The notes beneath the pieces are model-generated. The model searched no databases. It had not been told where the DNA came from and saw nothing but the letters and a program-made list of their open reading frames with translations. Shown here in pieces: positions 21,791-32,600 of a stretch of 64,000 nt of DNA. The DNA is from Nematostella vectensis (taxonomy: Eukaryota > Cnidaria > Anthozoa > Actiniaria > Edwardsiidae): positions 9,673,387 through 9,737,386 of the forward strand of contig NC_064034.1 of the NCBI RefSeq assembly GCF_932526225.1, given 5' to 3'. A program made the translations under genes and the position numbers. Numbering within the stretch: position 1 is the stretch's first letter; each line of letters starts with the position of its first letter.

Positions 21791-23417
21791 TACTGTCCTT
21801 ATTTACCGCGATATCCCGGATACCGGTCACTGTCCGGAAACCGATGACGAAAGATCCGTCCGTCTTGTAGATTCTAATGCACTTGTCGAGCCCATGGTAG
21901 GCCAGCAGTGTGTTCGTGTGCGGGTCCACGGCTATCTGGATGGGGTACGTGATGTCGAGGCCCAAGCTGTCCTGCTCGCCCACGTGAAGCTTATTGTCAT
22001 CGAATTGCTTGACGTACTTGCCTTCCTTGTCGAACATCTTGATGTTGCACTTGTGTCGGCCGATGAGTGAGTCAGACACGAAGTACTTATTATCGTGGAA
22101 AAGTGCTTTCTGGGGACCATTCAGAATCCCAGCGCCAAACTCTAACTCCAGTTCACCTGTTCTACTGTACACGCGAATACACGGCTCGGTACCGGAGCAC
22201 GCTAGTATGATACGGCTGTTCGCATCGGTAGTGAGGCGACCAAAATACAACGCATCATCACCCATCGCATCCGTGTCCAGCTCTACAATAGTCTCCTTGT
22301 ACTCTCCGCTAGGTTTGTACAACTTGATGGCCTGTACCCCCTCGAGAGGGGCGTCGGACACTATCAGGGTGGAGTCAGGAAGGAAGGCCAGCCCATCAGG
22401 ACCCTCCAGACCCGCCTCATTACAATCCCCCTCGCCAATTTTCCTGACGAAGTTCCACTCTTCGTCAAAAAGCAGCACGCATTCGCTACCGTAATCCGAG
22501 ACAGCAACGTGACCCTTGGGGCTGACGGCGACTGCCGTAGGACCGAAATTGCGCTTAAATCGATTCGGTAGGTTGATGCAATCAATTACTTCGGCAGCGC
22601 CTCCAAATGAGGGCGTGGCATGAGCGAGGGGTGCAGGGGGACCAGCATCCCCTGGCGCGCTCATTTTACGCCCGAACTGTAAGTTGCCAAGCCCCTCCTC
22701 TCTCACCATTTGCAAAATCTTTCTGCTGGGGGTCAGATCGATCAGAAACGATGGCGGTCTCTTAGGGGGGACGGGTGGGGGCTTCGTTTTGCTCTTTGGC
22801 GATGTATTCTCCTTTTTCTCATCGTCAAAGACGTCGCCGTCTGTCGGGGAGTCAGGCCACGCTTCGTCGTCCTCGCTTATTGAAGACACCGAGGCGATAC
22901 TCGCTCTCTTTTTTAGCTGCCTTTTAACAATCTCGTCTACTTTTTTTAGCATCTCATTTTCTTTAGTTGTTAGTGCATCGCGGATTTTTTCCGCCGTCTC
23001 GCTTATTAGTTTTTTTACTTGAGTTGCCTCCTCTTCCAGAGATATCGCTTCCTTCCCGTGAACAGCGCGATGCGACTGCTTTTCGTTATTTTCCAGAGAT
23101 TTTGCAGACAGACTTCTGCGTTTTTTCTTACTTTTAGTCTGTCCTCCGGAGGCCACCTCTAGAAGCCGCACGATTCTCAGATCAGAAGGCAAAGCGTTAA
23201 TTCCTCCCATCGGCATAGGAAGCTCTTGCTCATCGATAGGACATTTCATTATCAGAGCGTTTTTCGGGACCATACTTTCGAGGCAGCCCAAGCAAATCGT
23301 ATGCATGCATGGCAAGCGCTTAGGGTCGTCGTATTCCTCTTCGCAAATTGGACAAACGAGGCTGTTTGAGCCGGAGAGCTCGTCGCTTTTGCTAGGGATC
23401 TTTTTGAAAAATGCCAT
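21723..23417 (-). CDS. RING finger, coiled-coil and NHL-like beta-propeller protein (TRIM-NHL-like E3 ligase)
   Basis: An uninterrupted 564-codon frame starts ATG GCA TTT TTC. Residues 22-62 form a RING: C22xxC25, C37xH39xxC42xxC45, then C59PID62, where the last zinc ligand is Asp instead of Cys. There is no B-box. Residues about 130-185 are charged helix/coiled coil. A proline-rich linker (KPPPVPPKRPP) follows. Residues about 285-560 form a repeated beta-propeller with NHL-like turns such as VAVSPKGHVAVSDYGSECVLLF and GPDGLAFLPDSTLIVSD. Such proteins usually transfer ubiquitin through the RING and bind RNA or protein through the propeller; this target is unknown. It has no introns, unlike most neighbours, which could reflect retroposition. 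TTATTT-type stretches near 21366-21380 could give the poly(A) signal on this strand. Confidence 0.85.
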   Translation of the reverse strand: MAFFKKIPSKSDELSGSNSLVCPICEEEYDDPKRLPCMHTICLGCLESMVPKNALIMKCPIDEQELPMPMGGINALPSDLRIVRLLEVASGGQTKSKKKRRSLSAKSLENNEKQSHRAVHGKEAISLEEEATQVKKLISETAEKIRDALTTKENEMLKKVDEIVKRQLKKRASIASVSSISEDDEAWPDSPTDGDVFDDEKKENTSPKSKTKPPPVPPKRPPSFLIDLTPSRKILQMVREEGLGNLQFGRKMSAPGDAGPPAPLAHATPSFGGAAEVIDCINLPNRFKRNFGPTAVAVSPKGHVAVSDYGSECVLLFDEEWNFVRKIGEGDCNEAGLEGPDGLAFLPDSTLIVSDAPLEGVQAIKLYKPSGEYKETIVELDTDAMGDDALYFGRLTTDANSRIILACSGTEPCIRVYSRTGELELEFGAGILNGPQKALFHDNKYFVSDSLIGRHKCNIKMFDKEGKYVKQFDDNKLHVGEQDSLGLDITYPIQIAVDPHTNTLLAYHGLDKCIRIYKTDGSFVIGFRTVTGIRDIAVNKDSTVVASCGEESMLPRSVQILKYL

Positions 23418-24456
23418 GTTGATATCTTCTCACTAAAGTCAAACGCTTTCAGCGTCTGATGCTTATTCTTGAAGATTTTTGGTCAAAGTATTCGCTCGAT
23501 GAGGCAGGAATAACGGATCAAATGAAATAAAAGTCAAACACATGACAAAGTCACATCAAGCACTCGACCAATCAGAGAACTCAATAACATGTGAATGGCT
23601 TTTCCTGTCGATTAATGTCCTTGATTCTCGAAACCTGCGTTTTTCTATCTCCTAAATAATTTACTTGGAGTAGTGACATCTAAACTTAACATCTTTAAAT
23701 GGTTTAACAGATGAATTTAAAAAAAAAAACTTCCTCGTTTATTTGCGAAGTTATTATCTCAAGTCCTGGGGTCAATTGAGGTCACTTTTAAACGTTGTTC
23801 ATTTCGTGTATATCTGCAGCTTCGTCTGCTCACTTGCTCTCAAGTTGAATCTCTTACTTCCTCGAGCAGTCTTCAATTCTCGTCATCTCAACAAAATTCC
23901 GAATAGCATGGAGCTCATTTTACCGTAGTTAGTGATAGATTTCTATTGAGAAAGTTAGACCGATGATCACGGAATAGTCTATCCTTTTCATCGCATTTGT
24001 GATTAACCCATAAACGCAACAACACGATGGAGCCAAATGCTCCCTTGTTAACACTCTCTGATTATCCGAGGATCTTTCAATCTTTTGTATATCTTCCCAC
24101 TCTCTGATGGTATTCCAATGCACCTATATGTTTACCGTAGGGCCCTGCTAGTTTGATTTCTCAAAAATTCTCTCTAAAATAGCGCTAGCATTTTCATACC
24201 TTCGTTTGAGCTGTAGGTGGTCTGGCTAGAATTTTTCAGCTCGGAGCTTGAACCTAATAAAAATAGCCTTTAAAACAAATTCATAGGTAAAATATGTTAT
24301 CTTGTAACAAGGTTTTGTAGCATTACGTATTACGATAATGATTAGGTGTGTGAAATAGAACCTGTTCTTTATTCGGGACTATTGAACTCAAGGCATAATT
24401 GATCAAATGGTGCAGAAACAACGACAAAGAAAACACTTGAAAGATAGACTGGCAAG
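23418..24456. other. Upstream region of the RING/NHL gene
   Basis: AT-rich; presumably contains the promoter of the minus-strand gene ending at 21723. I see no distinct motif or exon. Confidence 0.4.
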
Positions 24457-24464
24457 TTATTCTA

Positions 24465-24568
24465 CATGCTCGAAGATCCAGCGTACTTTGCGGGCGCTGC
24501 CAAAGGTCTCTATTCGAGGGGGTGACCTTTGGGAGCGCCCATAATGTACGCTTGATCTTCGAGCATGG
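24465..24568. mobile_element. 104-bp palindromic element with a perfect 8-bp target duplication
   Basis: CATGCTCGAAGATC (24465) pairs with GATCTTCGAGCATG (24554-24567), and the pairing continues inwards through AGCGTAC/GTACGCT and GGGCGCT/AGCGCCC to CCAAAGGTC/GACCTTTGG. The direct repeats TTATTCTA stand at 24457-24464 and 24569-24576. It is almost all stem, so a transcript would fold into a long hairpin. Confidence 0.85.
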
Positions 24569-24929
24569 TTATTCTATCAAGCGTAAAATGTTTTCCCACA
24601 TTTCAATGTTTTCAATCGTCTCGTGTTCCATGCTAAATAGTGGGTGAATGTTGATGTTATCAGTTTATAGGCTACTAAAGCCAAAATATCGCTGTACTGC
24701 TATAGGAAAATCTTGCACCATGCTGCATTGTGGGTAGTCTGCGAGGCTGCGAGAGACTGCATTGTGGACAGGTAAAAGGGAAAATTGAACGCCGCTAGCA
24801 GAAAACGCCTGTTTGAACTTGGCTAGCTGGTCCCATCCCATTGTATTTGCTTTTTTACACGCTATTTTTACATTATACCTTCTAGCCTTTTTACTTGATT
24901 GTTTAAATTTTAATTCTTTTTTTAAATAA

Positions 24930-25340
24930 CAAGGGGCGGGACCCCTAAGCCACCCCCCACCCCGTTTTAGAAGCCAAAAAAAAAAATACAGTTAATGTAT
25001 GAGATATCTAAAATACAGGAGAAACTGCCTTGAAAGTCCCTTTTGGCCCCCCCCTTCTGTTAAAAATCCTGGATACGCCGCTGATAACAGATTGTCAAAA
25101 GGGAAGGCCGGCTATTGTATTAAAAGATATTACAGGTACAATCTTTTTAAAGAAGGCCAGACACGCCGCCATTCCATGCTCCCGCTCAATCCCGAATCAA
25201 ACATAGCATCCATTTCCATCGGCTAATTCAAAAAAACCTTTAAAAGAAAAAGTCGACAACAACGCAGATTTATGTTTTTTAGAACGATATTTCGGCAGGC
25301 CAATACCTGCCTTCTTCAGGTTATAAATGAGTTACAATGG
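24930..25340. mobile_element. Repeat debris: C-rich element edge and a possible Penelope-like terminus
   Basis: 24930-25085 begins with GGGGCGGGACCCC and ends TCCTGGATACGCCGCTGA, a repeat edge that recurs in variants elsewhere in the window. 25285-25320 reads CGATATTTCGGCAGGCC and CTGCCTTCTTCAGGTT. That pattern resembles the TTTCGGC...GCCTTCTTCAGG motif I associate with Penelope-like retroelement ends. This is resemblance only. Confidence 0.35.
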
Positions 25341-25859
25341 CATGTTATAGCTAGTATATGTACAAAGTTCATTGATGATTAACTAACAAAAGGTAAAAAT
25401 AGTAATTGAGTAAGGAGTGACTTATGGAAGATGGTAAATAGGGTGGTGTGGATTACTAAGTAGCTAAACGGTTTCTTCACGCCGGTTGAGGCCACCGGGT
25501 TCAAGAGTGCCAGCGCGAGCTATCACCACCCACCAGTGTGTATTAAAGTGAGCCCCTATAGATAAATTAGCACAATAAATCAAGCTTGCATAAACCCTAT
25601 TGTCTTATTGTGCATATGACTGAAGTCAGAAGCTCATGTCATCGTCGAGAAGCCGGCAAAATTACTCTAAACTTTAGATTGTCCAGCTGAGCCAAACATT
25701 TCAAAACACTATATAAAGTAATATAAGCAGCTTTTAAAAACCTCTGGGATATCAAAGTGGGGGAGGAGTCACGCTTGCTGGGTTTAATATTCTTATATTT
25801 TCGGAGTGAAGTCATTGGAACCATGGATGCCGACAGTGGCAAGAGATTAAAGTCCCCAG

Positions 25860-26281
25860 GACGTGATCATGCGCACCAAAGGAACACAGCGGGGGGAGAA
25901 TGCGGCGAGCGAAAATACATTTTTCATACGGATTTCAACATTCGTCGTTCTCGTTTGTTCGTCGATAGCCTTGATGCCCGTGCCCAACCAAATCCGCTCA
26001 AATCTTAGCGAAAGAGGTTGAGACTTGAATATTCTGACGAAAGCAGGTTCAAAGACTTTCGCAGACGAAGGACGTGATCATGCGCACCAAATGAACACAG
26101 CGGGGGGAGAATGCAGCGAGCGAAAATACATTTTTTATACGGATTTCAACATTCGTCGTTCTCGTTTGTTCGTCGATAGCCTTGATGCCCATGCCCAACC
26201 AAATCCGCTCAAATCTCAGCGAAAGAGGTTGAGACTTGAATATTCTGACGAAAGCAGGTTCAAAGACTTTCGCAGACGATG
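25860..26281 (+). repeat. 211-bp tandem duplication
   Basis: Two nearly identical copies start GACGTGATCATGCGCACCAA at 25860 and 26071. Each ends in TTCAAAGACTTTCGCAGACG. The peptide read across both copies is the same, but there is no homology, start context or splicing to support a gene. A decaying CAxACAGGTCC/GGTTCATCC microrepeat follows to about 26365. Confidence 0.85.
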
Positions 26282-26465
26282 TTCGAGCAAAGCAGGTTCA
26301 TCCAAACAGGTCCTTTAGGTTCATCCTAACAGATTCTTAAGGTTTATCCAAACAGGTCTCCTTCTCTCTATTCGTCCTACTGAATGTCATATGTAGAACC
26401 TCTTCCAGGATTACTGAACAATAAAGGCTATATGGGCACTTCATAGAAAACGAGTTATGCCGGCA

Positions 26466-26471
26466 TTTATT
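26466..26471 (-). terminator. Candidate poly(A) signal of the discoidin/EGF gene
   Basis: AATAAA on the minus strand, about 200 bases past the TAG at 26669-26671 and the first good signal after it. Confidence 0.5.
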
Positions 26472-26668
26472 AACTACAAACCTATACTTTCGGAACAGGT
26501 CACTACACTTTTTAGAGAGACGTCTTTACGGTTTACGCTCTGAAAAGAAACAGAATCAACCTAAGTGGCCACGAAAATTTAAGAAAGGCTATAATAGAAA
26601 CAAATTGTCCGACAGAGACGGGTAAACGGACAGAAGGACAGACAGACAGCTATACACTTACTTCTTTG

Positions 26669-29600
26669 CTACTTCCGTACACAGTTCCCAATACTGCCAT
26701 CGCCAACATAGCCCTCCTTACAGTAGCACTCGTAAGAGCCAGACGTGTTATCACAGTACGCATTCTCGTCACAATCATTCTCCCCCTCCAAGCATTCATT
26801 CCTGTCTAATTAGAGCAGATACTCTACCATCAGCAAGAGAGCAAACATTGACACGAGCAGCATCAATAAACGTCACCCAGGGAAAAAACTTAGGCCTTTT
26901 TTTTAGGAAAGAGAAAGGCTAATTATAACAAACACGGTTGATCCCTAAAAACTAGGCTATATCCACAAGTATCTGTGGCTATTTTAAAGCGGAGATTTTT
27001 TAACGTATACAAAAAACCCCAGTCTTGACATAGTACTCAAAATTATCCGTTTTTAGGATTGCGTACAAACACGGAGGGAAAAACTTTCTTTTTCAAAAAC
27101 CCCTGGCTACGTGGGGACGGGGTCTAAGGTGACCCTGGGTTATATCTGCATCCCCCTTCCGCCAACTACCGTTTTTTCTAAAGCCCAGTGCAAACAGCGC
27201 CCAGCAATAATGTGTGAACACCACATTGGAAGGTGCTGGTGGAAAGTAAAAGTTTGATTGACGCCAGCGTCAACTTCTGGGAGCATTATGCTGGCACCGC
27301 TATGCACATCAAGTTCTTACCTAAGCAGGCATTTTCGTTATTGATAAAGCCCGGTTTACACAGACACATGTAGCTGCCGATGGTATTGAAGCAAAAGGCG
27401 TGTTGGTCGCACTGATAAACACCAGTCGCGCACTCATCCAAGTCTAAAAGGGATATATAGACTTTTAGCCTTTTTATCGGTTTGCTACACAAACATTCAC
27501 CATAGTGAAGCTGGCAGGCAACTCAGCAGGCAACTCGGTGAAGTTAGCAGGCAACTCAAATGTGATTATTTGTGTAATATCTCGGCAGGTATATGGCCGA
27601 TTGTCACGAAATTTGGACACAATTGTACAAAAAGTACAACAAACATATTCATGCATGTATGATATCAAATATTATTAATCACGTGACTGTGTGACGTTGA
27701 ATGTTCCAGCAGGCAAGTCGTTATATCACAATTGTCGCAATATCTACGTCCCATTTTCACCGATAGTCATCAAACTTTAACCTAAGTGTACAAATGTAAT
27801 AACGAAGACAACGCCGTATTAGTTATTCTCATGACGTCATCAATCACGTGACCGTGGGAAAAAACATTTTCTCGAGTTCCTATTGAGAAAACATTACGAA
27901 ACTTTCGAAATATGACAAATAGCACATGGGATTTTACAATCATGAACTTTTAAAATATGACGCCATCAATCACGTGACCGTGGGAAAAAAAATCGATATC
28001 TAGAGTTCTGACTGAAATAACAGTGAAATCGAAGTACGACAAATTATGTATGTCGTTATTAAAGCCTAACTTTTTTGGAATGTTTTCGTGATTTACTTTT
28101 ATAAAAACATATAGCAGGCAACTTGACAGTACAGCAGGTAACTCGTGATGCACTGGGAATATCGTATTCGTCGTTATTAAAGCTTCACTTTTTTGGCATT
28201 TGTAAGTGATTAACTCGAATAGAAACATATACTGGAAATATCGTATTCGTCGTTGTTAAATGTTCACTTTTGGCACTTGCACGTGATTTACACATCTTAA
28301 CCTGCACTGTAATTCCTACCGTTTCTCTGCCGTATCTACGCGTATTATTTTCGCTCGATATGGGCCATCGCTTAAGCTCATCGATTATCAGTCACTAACC
28401 TAGAGCGCGAATCCTAACAAACTCTCTCTCTCTACACGACACAATATAAAAACCCATAACCAGGAGCCAACTGTCCAATACTTATATAACCACTATCTAT
28501 CTTCTATTTGCCATCATTGATTTGTCCCCTATCTGCACGCTTTCAGATATTATTCCTCACCGGTCTTGTTATTGACTTGATTTTTCACAAGCTCACATTA
28601 CACTCACAGGAAATTATCAACAGGTAATTATCACCCTCGTTCCAAGGTCAAATACACTGTTCTGCCCTAACTCCAAGCCCGTTTTCTACATTTCATTTAT
28701 AGGCACAACTCTTAACTAACATCCCCAATGCAATACACCATATATAATAGCCATAATTGCACACTTTAACCCACGCACTAACGTCTATCACCATACATTT
28801 TATAACCCCACACAGCCGCCTCGGTACGAATACCAGATTTAAATGTTCACTTTTTGGCATTTGTACGTAATTTACTCGAACAAAAACATATAACAGGCAA
28901 CTCGACAGTACAGCAGGTAACTCGTTATACACTGGAAATATTGTATTCGTTGTTGTTACAGCTTCACTTTTTGGCATTTATACGTGATTTACTTTAATAA
29001 AAACATATAGCAGGCAACTCAATAGTACAGCAGCTAACTCGTTATGCGCTGGGAATATCGTATTCGTCGTCATTCAAGCTTCACTTTTTTGGAATTTGTA
29101 CGTGATTTACTTTAATAAAAACATATAGCAGGCAACTCGACAGTACAGCAGGTAACTCGTTATGCGCTGGGAATATCGTATCCGTCGTTATTGGAGCTTC
29201 ATTTTTTCGTATTTGTACATGATTTACTTTAATAAAAACATATAGCAGGCAACTCGACAGTACAGCAGGTAACTCGTTATGCGCTGGGAATATCGTATTC
29301 GTCGTCATTCAAGCTTCACTTTTTTGGAATTTGTACGTGATTTACTTTAATAAAAACATATAGCAGGCAACTCGACAGTACAGCAGGTAACTCGTTATGC
29401 GCTTTGAATATCGTATCCGTCGTTATTGGAGCTTCACTTTTTCGTATTTGTACATGATTTACTTTAATAAAAACATATAGCAGGCAACTCGACAGTACAG
29501 CAGGTAACTCGTTATGCGCTGGGAATATCGTATTCGTCGTCATTCAAGCTTCACTTTTTTGGAATTTGTACGTGATTTACTTTAATAAAAACATATAGCA

Positions 29601-32600
29601 GGCAACTCGACAGTACAGCAGGTAACTCGTTATGCGCTTTGAATATCGTATCCGTCGTTATTGGAGCTTCACTTTTTCGTATTTGTACATGATTTACTTT
29701 AATAAAAACATATAGCAGGCAACTCGACAGTACAGCAGGTAACTCGTTATGCGCTAGGAATATCGTATTCGTCGTCATTCAAGCTTCACTTTTTTGGAAT
29801 TTGTACGTGATTTACTTTAATAAAAACATATAGCAGGCAACTTGACAGTACAGCAGGTAACTCGTTATGCACTGGTAATATTGTATTCTCCGTTGTTTAA
29901 GCTTCACTTTTTAGGCAGTTGTAAGTGATTTACTCTAATAAAAATATATAGCAGGCAACTCGACAGTACAGCAGGTAGCTCGTTATGCGCTTTGAATATC
30001 GTATTCGTCGTTGTTAAATGTTCACTTTTTGGTATTTATACGTGATTTACTTTAATAAAAACATATAGCAGGCAACTCGACAGTACAGCAGGTAACTCGT
30101 TATGCGCTGGGAATATCGTATTCGACGTTGTTAAATGTTCACTTTTTGGTATTTATACGTGATTTACTTTAATAAAAACATATAGCAGGCAACTCGACAA
30201 GCAGGTAACTCGTTATGCGCTGGGAATATCGTATTCGTCGTCATTCAAGCTTCACTTTTTTGGAATTTGTACGTGATTTACTTTAATAAAAACATATAGC
30301 AGGCAACTCGACAGTACAGCAGGTTACTCGTTATGCACTGGGAATATCGTATTCGTCGTTATTGAAGATTCACTTTTTCGTATTTGTACATGATTTACTT
30401 TAATAAAAACATATAGCAGGCAACTCGACAGCACAGCAGGCAACTCGTTACGCACTGGGAATATCGTATTCGTCGTCATTCAAGCTTCACTTTTTTGGAA
30501 TTTGTACGTGATTTACTTTAATAAAAACATATAGCAGGCAACTCGACAGTACAGCAGGTAACTCGTTATGCGCTTTGAATATCGTATTCAACGTTGTTAA
30601 ATGTTCACTTTTTGGTATTTATACGTGATTTACTTTAATAAAAACATATAGCAGGCAACTCGACAGTACAGCAGGTAACTCGTTATGCGCTTTGAATATC
30701 GTATTCGTCGTCATTCAAGCTTCACTTTTTTGGAATTTGTACGTGATTTATTTTAATAAAAACATATAGCAGGCAACTCGACAGTACAGCAGGTAACTCG
30801 TTATGCGCTTTGAATATCGTATTCGTCGTCATTCAAGCTTCACTTTTTTGGAATTTGTACGTGACTTACTTTAATAACAACATATAGCATTCAACTCGAC
30901 AGTACAGCAGGTAACACGTTATGCACTTGGAATATTAGGCTTTGATAGTTTTTCTGGCACGAAAACCCCGAAAACACGAAGTTCGCATACCATGGCCGCA
31001 ATCAGGGCCAGGGGGAGAGGGAGGGTGAGGAAAATGCGCGCACTTTCTCTCTCCCTCCCCCTGCCGAGCGCGTTATTCAAGGTGGCGGCCGTGGGTTTTT
31101 CGTGCGCATAACGAGTTACCTGCTGTACTGTCGAGTTGCCTGCTATATGTTTTTATTAAAGTAAATCATGTACAAATACCAAAAAGTGAACATTTAACAA
31201 CGACGAATACGATATTCCCAGTGCATAACGAGTTACCTGCTGTACTGTCGAGTTGCCTGCTATATGTTTTTATTAAAGTAAATCATGTACAAATACGAAA
31301 AAGTGAAGCTTCAATAACGACGAATACGATATTCCCAGTGCATAACGAGTTACCTGCTGTACTGTCGAGTTGCCTGCTATATGTTTTTATTAAAGTAAAT
31401 CACGTACAAATTCCAAAAAAGTGAAGCTTGAATGACGACGAATACGATATTCCCAGCGCATAACGAGTTACCTGCTGTACTGTCGAGTTGCCTGCTATAT
31501 GTTTTTATTAAAGTAAATCACGTACAAATTTCAAAAAAGTGAAGCTTGAATGACGACGAATACGATATTCCCAGCGCATAACGAGTTACCTGCTGTACTG
31601 TCGAGTTGCCTGCTATATGTTTTTATTAAAGTAAATCATGTACAAATACGAAAAAATGAAGCTCCAATAACGACGGATACGATATTCCCAGCGCATAACG
31701 AGTTACCTGCTGTACTGTCGAGTTGCCTGCTATATGTTTTTATTAAAGTAAATCACGTACAAATTCCAAAAAAGTGAAGCTTGAATGACGACGAATACGA
31801 TATTCCCAGCGCATAACGAGTTAGCTGCTGTACTATTGAGTTGCCTGCTATATGTTTTTATTAAAGTAAATCACGTATAAATGCCAAAAAGTGAAGCTGT
31901 AACAACAACGAATACAATATTTCCAGTGTATAACGAGTTACCTGCTGTACTGTCGAGTTGCCTGTTATATGTTTTTGTTCGAGTAAATTACGTACAAATG
32001 CCAAAAAGTGAACATTTAAATCTGGTATTCGTACCGAGGCGGCTGTGTGGGGTTATAAAATGTATGGTGATAGACGTTAGTGCGTGGGTTAAAGTGTGCA
32101 ATTATGGCTATTATATATGGTGTATTGCATTGGGGATGTTAGTTAAGAGTTGTGCCTATAAATGAAATGTAGAAAACGGGCTTGGAGTTAGGGCAGAACA
32201 GTGTATTTGACCTTGGAACGAGGGTGATAATTACCTGTTGATAATTTCCTGTGAGTGTAATGTGAGCTTGTGAAAAATCAAGTCAATAACAAGACCGGTG
32301 AGGAATAATATCTGAAAGCGTGCAGATAGGGGACAAATCAATGATGGCAAATAGAAGATAGATAGTGGTTATATAAGTATTGGACAGTTGGCTCCTGGTT
32401 ATGGGTTTTTATATTGTGTCGTGTAGAGAGAGAGAGTTTGTTAGGATTCGCGCTCTAGGTTAGTGACTGATAATCGATGAGCTTAAGCGATGGCCCATAT
32501 CGAGCGAAAATAATACGCGTAGATACGGCAGAGAAACGGTAGGAATTACAGTGCAGGTTAAGATGTGTAAATCACGTGCAAGTGCCAAAAGTGAACATTT

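Noticed and set aside
25757-26318. Two similar 83- and 97-codon frames
   Set aside because: They are the two copies of a 211-bp tandem duplication, with no splice or homology support.
28690-32170. Many similar small frames containing [18 protein letters not shown]
   Set aside because: They follow the 117-bp units of the foldback arms, have no transposase features and lack conserved start or stop context.
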